From contig CANGRP010000190.1 in assembly GCA_947456005.1 (NCBI GenBank), forward strand, positions 1 through 5,195: 5,195 nt of DNA. Direction: 5' to 3'. Made by a program: the position numbers and the translations under genes. Origin of the DNA: Caulobacteraceae bacterium. GTDB lineage: Bacteria > Pseudomonadota > Alphaproteobacteria > Caulobacterales > Caulobacteraceae. Within the stretch, counting starts at the first letter, position 1. Each line of letters opens with the position of its first letter. Shown one piece after another: positions 1 to 5,064 of this stretch. The notes under the pieces were generated by a model. It had not been told where the DNA came from. It saw only the letters and a program-made list of their open reading frames with translations, and searched no databases.

Positions 1-28
1 CCGGGCCTTCGCCTCCCTGGGCAAACCC

Positions 29-532
29 ATGTCGGACCGGCTCATCCTGGTGGGACGCATCGCCGGCGCCTTCGGCGTCCGCGGCGAAGTGCGCGTGACC
101 AGCTTCACGTCCGATCCCATGGCTCTTGCGGGCTATCGCGACCTGCGCCGGGCCGACGGCGCGCCGGCCCCGGCTCTGTCCGGGGCCCGGCCGGTCAAGG
201 GCGGCCTGGTCGCCCGGGCCTCGGGCGTCGAGACCCGCGAACAGGCCGAGGCCCTGAGGGGCCTGAAGCTCCACGTCCCCCGCTCCGCCCTGCCAGCCGA
301 GGATGAGGACGAGTTCTACCTCGCCGACCTGGTCGGTATGCGCGTCGAGACGCGGGACGGGCGGGTCCTCGGCGTGGTGCGCGGGGTGCAGGACTTCGGC
401 GCGGGCGACCTCCTGGAGATCAAACCCGAAGGCGCCCCGTCCTTCTGGCTGCCCTTCACACGGGAGGCCGTTCCCGAGGTCGACATCGCCGGGGGGAGGA
501 TCCTCGCCGTCCCTCCGGCCGAGACAGAGTAG
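29..532 (+). CDS. rimM: Ribosome maturation factor RimM
   Basis: RimM is a cytoplasmic assembly factor that binds ribosomal protein S19 and helps mature the head of the 30S subunit. The 167-residue product has the usual family length and both domains. The N-terminal barrel carries the signature GRIAGAFGVRGEVRV at residues 9-23. An acidic linker leads to EFYLADL at 95-101, and the C-terminal PRC-barrel shows DFGAGDLLEI (122-131), WLPF (140-143) and VPEVD (148-152). The ATG is chosen because the family signature starts a few residues after it. No Shine-Dalgarno sequence is visible in the 28 bases upstream, which are too short to assign to a gene, although rpsP would be expected there. trmD, the usual next gene, is displaced by an antisense thioesterase gene that begins 6 bases past this stop codon. 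Identification is secure. Confidence 0.96.
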   Translation: MSDRLILVGRIAGAFGVRGEVRVTSFTSDPMALAGYRDLRRADGAPAPALSGARPVKGGLVARASGVETREQAEALRGLKLHVPRSALPAEDEDEFYLADLVGMRVETRDGRVLGVVRGVQDFGAGDLLEIKPEGAPSFWLPFTREAVPEVDIAGGRILAVPPAETE

Positions 533-538
533 GCGGCC

Positions 539-1405
539 TCAGTCCTTGCGCATCCGCAGGAGGCCCTCCTGGGCCACGCTCGCCACCAGGACGCCGTCGG
601 CAGAGTAGATCGACCCCCGGATAAAGCCGCGGCCGCCGGCGGCGCTGGGGCTGTCCTGAGCGTAGAGGTGCCAGTCGTTGAAGTTCACCGGCTTGTGGAA
701 CCACATGGCGTGGTCGAGGCTGGCTGACTGGAAGTTGCGGGTCTGCCAGTGGACCCGGTGCGGGCGCATGGCGGTGGACAACAGGTTCATGTCCGAGGCG
801 TAGGACAGGATCACCTGGTGCAGGACGGGATCCTCGCCAATCGGCGCCCGGGCCCGGAACCAGCTCTCGCTCCTCGGCTCCCGGGCCTCGGGCCGGTCGC
901 GGTCGAAGAGGCTGGCGCCATCTACGGGCCGCATCTCGATGGGGCGCGGGCGCATCGCCCACTTGCGCGCCTCCTCGGGCATCTTGTCCAGGGCCGCCTT
1001 CAGGGCCTCGGCCTCGCTGGGCAGGTCGTCCGGCCTCGCCACGGACGGCATGGCGGCCTGGTGCTCGAAGCCCTCCTCCGGCGCCTGGAAGGAAGCGGCC
1101 AGGTTGAAGATCTGCTTGCCGTTCTGCACGGCGACGACCCGCCGGGTCGTGAAGCTGCCCCCGTCGCGGGACCGGTCCACCTCGAAGATGATGGGCGTGG
1201 TCGGATCACCCGGGCGGATGAAGTAACAGTGCAGGGAATGGCAGACCCGGTCCTCGACCGTGCCATAGGCGGCCAGCAGGGACTGGGCGATCACCTGCCC
1301 GCCAAAGATGCGCCCCGGACCCTCGTTCGGCGAGACGCCGCGGAACAGGTTCACCTCCAGGCGCTCAAGCGCCAGGGTGTCGACGAGGTTTTCAGGCTGG
1401 GACAT
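539..1405 (-). CDS. tesB: Acyl-CoA thioesterase II (TesB family)
   Basis: This enzyme hydrolyses acyl-CoA to free fatty acid and CoA in the cytoplasm. The 288-residue product matches the double-hotdog TesB family, whose members are about 285-290 residues long. The first hotdog contains FGGQVIAQSL (34-43), the HSLHCYFIRPGD segment (56-67) and SFQAPEEGFEHQ (105-116). The second contains LSYASDMNLL (200-209), SLDHAMWFHKP (229-239) and SVAQEGLLR (276-284). By alignment with E. coli TesB (Asp204, Thr228, Gln278) the catalytic triad is Asp205, Ser229 and Gln279, with Ser for Thr. The frame stays open back to 1705, but homology begins only at MSQPENL, so the ATG at 1405-1403 is chosen. The longer version would overlap the start of trmD. 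No clear Shine-Dalgarno precedes it. It lies antisense inside the rimM-trmD-rplS block, converging on rimM. Its physiological substrate cannot be read from the sequence. Confidence 0.94.
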   Translation of the reverse strand: MSQPENLVDTLALERLEVNLFRGVSPNEGPGRIFGGQVIAQSLLAAYGTVEDRVCHSLHCYFIRPGDPTTPIIFEVDRSRDGGSFTTRRVVAVQNGKQIFNLAASFQAPEEGFEHQAAMPSVARPDDLPSEAEALKAALDKMPEEARKWAMRPRPIEMRPVDGASLFDRDRPEAREPRSESWFRARAPIGEDPVLHQVILSYASDMNLLSTAMRPHRVHWQTRNFQSASLDHAMWFHKPVNFNDWHLYAQDSPSAAGGRGFIRGSIYSADGVLVASVAQEGLLRMRKD

Positions 1406-1529
1406 GGCTTCGGGATCAATGCTGCAGATGCGAAAGGGCAGGGCATAGAGCCAGAGGGCCTGTCGGGCAAGGCGAGGCGGGCCGTCGCAGGGACTCGAAA
1501 AACCGCCGGTCTTCGTCCACAAGCCCCGC
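1406..1529. promoter_or_regulatory. Divergent tesB/trmD intergenic region
   Basis: These 124 bases separate the divergent starts of tesB and trmD, so they should contain promoters for both directions. trmD cannot be read from the rimM promoter without transcription through the antisense tesB gene. I find no convincing -35/-10 pair, operator or Shine-Dalgarno on either strand. Assignment as a promoter region therefore rests on gene geometry alone. Confidence 0.4.
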
Positions 1530-2252
1530 ATGTCCCGCGCCGCTCCCTTCGAGGTCACCGTCCTGACCATGTTCCCCGAGGCCTTTCCCGGGCCACTGGG
1601 CGTTTCCCTGATCGGGACGGCCTGGCGCGAGGCCGGCCTCTGGTCCCTGGAAACGCTGGACATCCGGGGGTTTTCCAAGGATAAGCGCGGCTTCCTCGAC
1701 GACACCCCCGCAGGGGGCGGGCCGGGGCAGGTGATGCGGGCGGACGTGATCGCCTCGGCGCTCGACAGCGTCGAACGGCGGGGACGGCCGCTTCTTTACA
1801 TGAGCGCCCGGGGTCGGCCCCTGACCCAGGCGCGCGTCAAGGACTGGGCTGGCGGGCCGGGACTGATCGTCCTGGCGGGCCGGTTCGAGGGGGTGGACCA
1901 GCGGGTGCTCGACGCCCGGGGGTTCGAGGAGGTCTCGGTCGGAGACGCGGTCCTTGCCGGCGGCGAGGCGGCGGCCCTGGTGACCATCGAGGCCTGCGTA
2001 AGGCTCGTGCCCGGCGTCCTCGGCCAGGCGGAGAGCCTCAGTGAAGAGAGTTTCGAGGACGGGCTCCTGGAGCATCCGCAGTACACGCGACCGCGGACGT
2101 TCGAGGGCCTGGAAATTCCGCAGGTCCTGCTCAGCGGCCACCATGCACAGGTGGCGGACTGGCGCCGGGCCGAGCGGGAACGTGCTACGCGGGAACGGCG
2201 TCCGGACCTCTGGGCCGCCTGGCTCGCCAATCAACAGGCAAAGGGCGATTAA
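1530..2252 (+). CDS. trmD: tRNA (guanine-N1)-methyltransferase TrmD
   Basis: TrmD transfers a methyl group from S-adenosylmethionine to G37 of tRNAs that read CNN and some other codons, preventing +1 frameshifting. The 240-residue product has the SPOUT trefoil-knot landmarks: LDDTPAGGGPGQVM (56-69), GRFEGVDQRV (117-126), SVGDAVLAGGE (136-146), RLVPGVLGQAES (158-169), then LLEHPQYTRPRTFEGLEIPQVLLSGHH spread over about 179-206. The conserved Arg of the active site is present (Arg158, E. coli Arg154). The position of the catalytic Asp (E. coli Asp169, in EDSF) is Glu173 in EESF here. The usual DKHRxVDD segment reads DKRGFLDD. The start is the ATG that gives the alphaproteobacterial N-terminus ending in FPGPLG, but it has no visible Shine-Dalgarno. 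rplS follows after 24 bases, so the two genes are probably co-transcribed. Identity is certain. Whether the altered residues affect activity is unknown. Confidence 0.96.
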   Translation: MSRAAPFEVTVLTMFPEAFPGPLGVSLIGTAWREAGLWSLETLDIRGFSKDKRGFLDDTPAGGGPGQVMRADVIASALDSVERRGRPLLYMSARGRPLTQARVKDWAGGPGLIVLAGRFEGVDQRVLDARGFEEVSVGDAVLAGGEAAALVTIEACVRLVPGVLGQAESLSEESFEDGLLEHPQYTRPRTFEGLEIPQVLLSGHHAQVADWRRAERERATRERRPDLWAAWLANQQAKGD

Positions 2253-2276
2253 AGCCCGGTACGAAAGGACTGACCC

Positions 2277-2702
2277 ATGAACCTGATCCAGGAACTGGAA
2301 AAGGAAGAAGCCGACCGCCTGGCCGCCAAGCGCGCCATCCCGGCCTTCCGCCCCGGCGACACCCTCCGCGTGAACGTGCGCATCAAGGAAGGCGAGCGTG
2401 AGCGCGTCCAGGCCTATGAGGGCGTCTGCATCGCCCGCCAGGGTCACGGCATCAACGAGAGCTTCACGGTCCGCAAGATCTCGTTCGGCGAGGGCGTCGA
2501 GCGGATCTTCCCGATCCATTCGCCCAACATCGAGAGCATCGAGGTCAAGCGCCGCGGCGTCGTCCGGCGGGCCAAGCTCTATTACCTTCGCGACCGTCGC
2601 GGCAAGTCCGCCCGGATCGCCGAGCGCCAGATGACCGCCGGCGAGCGCGCCCAGGCCGCCGCAGACCGCGCCGGTCCCTCCGGCGACGGCGCCGAAGGCT
2701 GA
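2277..2702 (+). CDS. rplS: 50S ribosomal protein L19
   Basis: L19 sits at the 30S-50S interface of the ribosome and contributes to an intersubunit bridge. The 141-residue product shows the full L19 core: RPGDTLRVNVRIKEGERERVQ near residues 25-45, then YEGVCIARQG, SFTVRKISFGEGVERIFPIHSP ending at residue 83, and RRAKLYYLRDRRGKSARI at about 97-114. It is longer than the roughly 115 residues of E. coli L19. From about residue 118 it carries an Ala/Gly-rich, probably disordered tail, which is common in alphaproteobacterial L19. The start is well supported by AAAGGA at 2264-2269, seven bases before the ATG. It follows trmD by 24 bases in the conserved trmD-rplS order. A GC-rich hairpin follows the stop codon. 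Confidence 0.97.
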   Translation: MNLIQELEKEEADRLAAKRAIPAFRPGDTLRVNVRIKEGERERVQAYEGVCIARQGHGINESFTVRKISFGEGVERIFPIHSPNIESIEVKRRGVVRRAKLYYLRDRRGKSARIAERQMTAGERAQAAADRAGPSGDGAEG

Positions 2703-2712
2703 TCGGGCTTCC

Positions 2713-2739
2713 GGCCTGGCCCCAGCGTCGGGCCGGGCC
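2713..2739 (+). terminator. GC-rich hairpin after rplS, possible terminator or attenuator
   Basis: Ten-base arms GGCCTGGCCC (2713-2722) and GGGCCGGGCC (2730-2739) pair with one G-T wobble around a 7-base loop. The hairpin begins 11 bases after the rplS stop. No T-run follows, so it is not a classical intrinsic terminator. It could weaken read-through from the ribosomal block into rfbD or protect the 3' end of the rplS message. Confidence 0.4.
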
Positions 2740-2754
2740 GCCTGACGGCGCGTC

Positions 2755-3669
2755 ATGACCGGCTCCGGCCTTCCCGCCCTGCTCCTGACCGGAGGCTCCG
2801 GCCAGGTGGGCCGCGCCCTGCGCCAGGCCCCGCCCGAAGGCTTTGAGGTGGTCGCCCCGACCCGGGCTGAGCTTGACCTCGCCGACCCCGCCTCCGTGAG
2901 GCGATGGGTGGGCGTGCGGCCCTGGGCGGCCATTGTCAACGCCGGCGCCTGGACCGCGGTGGACGCTGCAGAGTCCCAGGCCTCCGAGGCCTGGGCGGCG
3001 AACGCCCTGGGTCCCGCCGCCCTTGCCCGGGCCAGCGGCGAAGCCGGGATTCCCCTGGTCCACATCTCCACCGACTACGTCTTCGACGGCGGGCTTGACC
3101 GGCCCTACCGAGAGGACGACCCGGTCGGACCGACCAGCGTCTACGGCGCCTCCAAGGCGGCCGGGGAGATGGCCGTCACCGCCCTCAACCCGCGCCATGT
3201 CATCCTGCGCACCGCCTGGGTGTTCAGCCCCTGGGGGACGAACTTCGTGCGCACCATGCTGCGTCTGGGCCAGGCCCGCGAGACGCTGTCGGTGGTCGCC
3301 GACCAGCACGGCTGCCCGACCTCCGCCCTGGACATCGCGGCGGCTGTGGGAACCGTCTGCTCCCGGATTTCCGGGAACGGAGCGCCTTCGGGCGTCTTTC
3401 ACTTCGCCGGCGCAGGCGAGACCACCTGGTTCGGGCTGGCCGAGCGGGTCTTCGAGAGGGCGGCGGAGGCGGGCCTGAAGACGCCGGTCCTGACCCCGAT
3501 CGCCACGGCGGACTGGCCGACACCGGTTCGGCGGCCGGCCAACTCCAGGCTGGACACGACGGCCTTTAGCCGCACATTCGGGCGGTCGCCTCGTCCCTGG
3601 ACGGCAACAACGGACGAAGTGATGGACCGGCTCCTGAGGCCGGCCGAAGGGGAAGGGGACGCGGCATGA
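2755..3669 (+). CDS. rfbD: dTDP-4-dehydrorhamnose reductase (RmlD)
   Basis: This enzyme does the last step of dTDP-L-rhamnose synthesis, the NAD(P)H-dependent reduction of dTDP-4-dehydro-L-rhamnose, feeding O-antigen or other surface glycans. The 304-residue product is a short-chain dehydrogenase of the extended RmlD type. It has the nucleotide-binding loop TGGSGQVG (12-19), NAGAWTAVDAAE (62-73), ISTDYVFDG (104-112) and the catalytic YGASK (Tyr130, Lys134). It also has LRTAWVFSPWGTNFV (151-165), DQHGCPTS (183-190) and the substrate-side RRPANSRLD (259-267). The ATG lies six residues before the first beta strand and has no visible Shine-Dalgarno. The stop overlaps the rfbA start (ATGA, 3666-3669), so the two are translationally coupled. 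It lies 52 bases past rplS with a hairpin between them, and no clear promoter is visible. rfbB and rfbC are not in the window. Confidence 0.95.
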   Translation: MTGSGLPALLLTGGSGQVGRALRQAPPEGFEVVAPTRAELDLADPASVRRWVGVRPWAAIVNAGAWTAVDAAESQASEAWAANALGPAALARASGEAGIPLVHISTDYVFDGGLDRPYREDDPVGPTSVYGASKAAGEMAVTALNPRHVILRTAWVFSPWGTNFVRTMLRLGQARETLSVVADQHGCPTSALDIAAAVGTVCSRISGNGAPSGVFHFAGAGETTWFGLAERVFERAAEAGLKTPVLTPIATADWPTPVRRPANSRLDTTAFSRTFGRSPRPWTATTDEVMDRLLRPAEGEGDAA

Positions 3670-4532
3670 AGGGCATCATCCTGGCGGGCGGCGCCGGCAC
3701 CCGCCTGCACCCGGCCACCCTGGCGGTGAACAAGCAGCTCCTGCCGATCTACGACAAGCCGATGATCTACTACCCCCTGTCCGTTCTCATGCAGGCGCGG
3801 ATCCAGGACATACTGATCATTTCATCGCCGGAATACCTGGGGAACTACCAGCGCCTGTTCGGCGACGGCTCCCAGTTCGGCGTGCGCATGGCCTATGCCG
3901 TGCAGCCGAGCCCCGACGGTCTGGCCCAGGCCTTCCTGATCGGCGAGGACTTCCTGGCGGGCGAGCCAGCGGCCCTCATCCTGGGGGACAACATCTTCCT
4001 CGGCGCCGGCATGACCGGTCTTCTGGACGCCGCTGCGGCCCGGCCCCACGGCGCCACCATCTTCGCCTATGAGGTCGAGCGGCCCGAAGCCTACGGCGTG
4101 GTCGAGCTGGACGGGACCGGACGGGCCCTGAGCCTGGAGGAGAAGCCCGCTCGCCCGCGCTCCCGCCAAGCGGTGACAGGTCTCTACTTCTACGACCGCG
4201 ACGTGGTCGACCTGGCCCGTCAGGTCCGCCCCTCGGCCCGGGGCGAGCTGGAGATCACCGACCTGAACCGCCTCTACATGGAGCGGGGCGACCTCTTCGT
4301 GCAGAAGATGGACCGCGGCTTCACCTGGCTGGACACCGGCACCCACGACAGCCTGCTGGAGGCCAGCGAGCTCGTCAGGACTCTCCAGAAGCGCCAGGGC
4401 CTGCAGATCGCCTGCCTCGAGGAGATCGCCTTCCTCAACGGCTTCATCGACGCCGACCAGGTCCGGCAGGCCGGCGAGGCCCTGTCGAAGACCGCCTATG
4501 GCCAGTATCTCCTGGACCTCGCCGGGCGCTGA
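3666..4532 (+). CDS. rfbA: Glucose-1-phosphate thymidylyltransferase (RmlA)
   Basis: RmlA joins dTTP and glucose-1-phosphate to give dTDP-glucose and pyrophosphate, the first and feedback-controlled step toward dTDP-L-rhamnose. The 288-residue product has the normal length of the short RmlA class. It shows the nucleotidyltransferase loop LAGGAGTRLHPAT (6-18), NKQLLPIYDKPMIYYPL (22-38) and QPSPDGLAQA (80-89). The metal-binding Asp108 is in LGDNIF, followed by EEKP (158-161), VTGLYFYD (170-177), RGELEITDLN (192-201) and WLDTGTHDSL (221-230). All key segments are intact. The start overlaps the rfbD stop by four bases, and AGGGGA at 3654-3659 is a good Shine-Dalgarno six bases before the ATG. The gene order rfbD-rfbA places the last enzyme of the pathway before the first. 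A weak hairpin and then a promoter-like sequence for the PII gene follow. Confidence 0.97.
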   Translation: MKGIILAGGAGTRLHPATLAVNKQLLPIYDKPMIYYPLSVLMQARIQDILIISSPEYLGNYQRLFGDGSQFGVRMAYAVQPSPDGLAQAFLIGEDFLAGEPAALILGDNIFLGAGMTGLLDAAAARPHGATIFAYEVERPEAYGVVELDGTGRALSLEEKPARPRSRQAVTGLYFYDRDVVDLARQVRPSARGELEITDLNRLYMERGDLFVQKMDRGFTWLDTGTHDSLLEASELVRTLQKRQGLQIACLEEIAFLNGFIDADQVRQAGEALSKTAYGQYLLDLAGR

Positions 4533-4546
4533 GACTCAGCGAGTCT
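4532..4546 (+). terminator. Short hairpin at the end of rfbA
   Basis: AGACTC (4532-4537) and GAGTCT (4541-4546) form a perfect 6-base stem with a 3-base loop, starting on the last base of the rfbA stop codon. Only two T residues follow, so it is at best a weak intrinsic terminator for the rfbD-rfbA transcript. Confidence 0.3.
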
Positions 4547-4574
4547 TGGCCGCCGGCCCGGTTCGGCGTTAGTG
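4546..4574 (+). promoter_or_regulatory. Candidate housekeeping-sigma promoter for the PII gene
   Basis: TTGGCC (4546-4551) and TTAGTG (4569-4574) are separated by 17 bases. The spacing suits a sigma-70-type promoter of the degenerate alphaproteobacterial kind. Transcription would start near 4581, giving a leader of about 22 bases that includes the CGGAGG ribosome site. No sigma-54 or NtrC-type site with correct spacing is visible, which would have been expected for a strongly nitrogen-regulated glnK. Confidence 0.35.
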
Positions 4575-4602
4575 TGACCTCCAGAACGCCCGGAGGCCGC
4601 CC

Positions 4603-4947
4603 ATGAAGATGATCGTCGCCGTGATCAAGCCCAGCCGCCTGGACGCCGTCCTCGAGGCCGTCACCGAGGCCGGGGCGTCGGGACTGACCGTCACCGAAGT
4701 GCGCGGCTATGGCCGCCAGCGGGGGAAGACCGAGGTCTACCGGGGCGCGGAGTACGAAGTGAAGCTTCTGCCCAAGGTGAAGCTGGAGATCGCCGTCCCC
4801 ACTGACATCGCCGACGCCGTGATCGAGGCCGTCACCCGCAGCGCCAACACCGGCAAGATCGGCGACGGCAAGATCTTCGTCATGGACCTCGAGAAAGCCC
4901 TGCGCATCCGAACCGGCGAAGCCGACGCCGCCGCGATCTCGGGCTAG
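4603..4947 (+). CDS. glnB: PII nitrogen regulatory protein (GlnB/GlnK family)
   Basis: PII proteins are cytoplasmic trimers that sense 2-oxoglutarate, ATP/ADP and, through uridylylation, glutamine. They control targets such as glutamine synthetase adenylylation, NtrB and the AmtB transporter. The 114-residue product is full length. It has the T-loop from about 37 to 55 with Gln39 and the uridylylation site Tyr51 in YRGAEY (46-51), LPKVKLEI (56-63), the B-loop TGKIGDGKIF (83-92) and the C-loop RIRTGE (101-106). CGGAGG at 4591-4596 is a strong Shine-Dalgarno six bases before the ATG. Unusual residues are Ser11 where most family members have Phe, and Lys54 where E. coli GlnB has Asp and GlnK has Asn. 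Neither glnA (typical GlnB partner) nor amtB (typical GlnK partner) is adjacent. A repeat and an IS element follow, so the GlnB or GlnK subtype is unresolved and the symbol is provisional. Confidence 0.93.
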   Translation: MKMIVAVIKPSRLDAVLEAVTEAGASGLTVTEVRGYGRQRGKTEVYRGAEYEVKLLPKVKLEIAVPTDIADAVIEAVTRSANTGKIGDGKIFVMDLEKALRIRTGEADAAAISG

Positions 4948-4967
4948 GGACACCCCGGCGCCGTTGA

Positions 4968-5064
4968 CCCCCTCACCCGGCTTCGCCGGGAGCTCCCCCT
5001 TGGGGGAGCAATGGCTCCCTAATTCCTCCCCCCAGGGGGAGGTGGACCGCGCAGCGGGCCGGAG
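4968..5064. repeat. Inverted pair of GC-rich palindromic intergenic elements
   Basis: Four hairpins lie in a row. They are CCCGGC/GCCGGG (4976-4990), GCTCCCCC/GGGGGAGC (4992-5009), CCTCCCCC/GGGGGAGG (5025-5042) and GGACCGC/GCGGGCC (5044-5060, one mismatch). The first two and last two form mirror copies: 4972-5009 resembles the reverse complement of 5025-5064, with shared CTCCCCCT and GGGGGAG cores and CTC at the outer end. A short A/T-richer spacer (5010-5024) separates them. The left copy begins with CCCCCTC, but the right copy stops at GGAG without the matching G-run. The type resembles REP-like intergenic palindromes of Caulobacterales. It may also act as a bidirectional terminator between the PII gene and the opposing transposase gene, or protect RNA ends. 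Confidence 0.75.

Noticed and set aside
1..28. End of rpsP before rimM
   Set aside because: It is expected from conserved gene order, but 28 bases without a stop codon in a recognisable frame cannot support a call.
749..1684. 311-codon plus-strand open frame opposite tesB
   Set aside because: It is antisense to a TesB with all catalytic motifs, its translation is low-complexity Gly/Arg/His-rich, and it would overlap the trmD start.
1406..1705. N-terminal extension of the thioesterase frame to an ATG at 1705
   Set aside because: TesB homology starts at MSQPENL (1405). The extension has no similarity to the family and would run antisense through the first 58 codons of trmD.
1416..3071. Long 551-codon open frame on the minus strand across trmD, rplS and rfbD
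   Set aside because: It lies antisense to three well-recognised genes, its translation resembles no family, and such long antisense frames are expected in GC-rich DNA.
4546..4570. Possible sigma-54 promoter (TTGG...TTCGG) before the PII gene
   Set aside because: The GG and GC elements are not at the required -24/-12 spacing and the consensus around them is poor.
4968..5064. CRISPR-like or tandem repeat array
   Set aside because: There are only two copies, in inverted orientation, with a 15-base spacer. There are no regularly spaced direct repeats.
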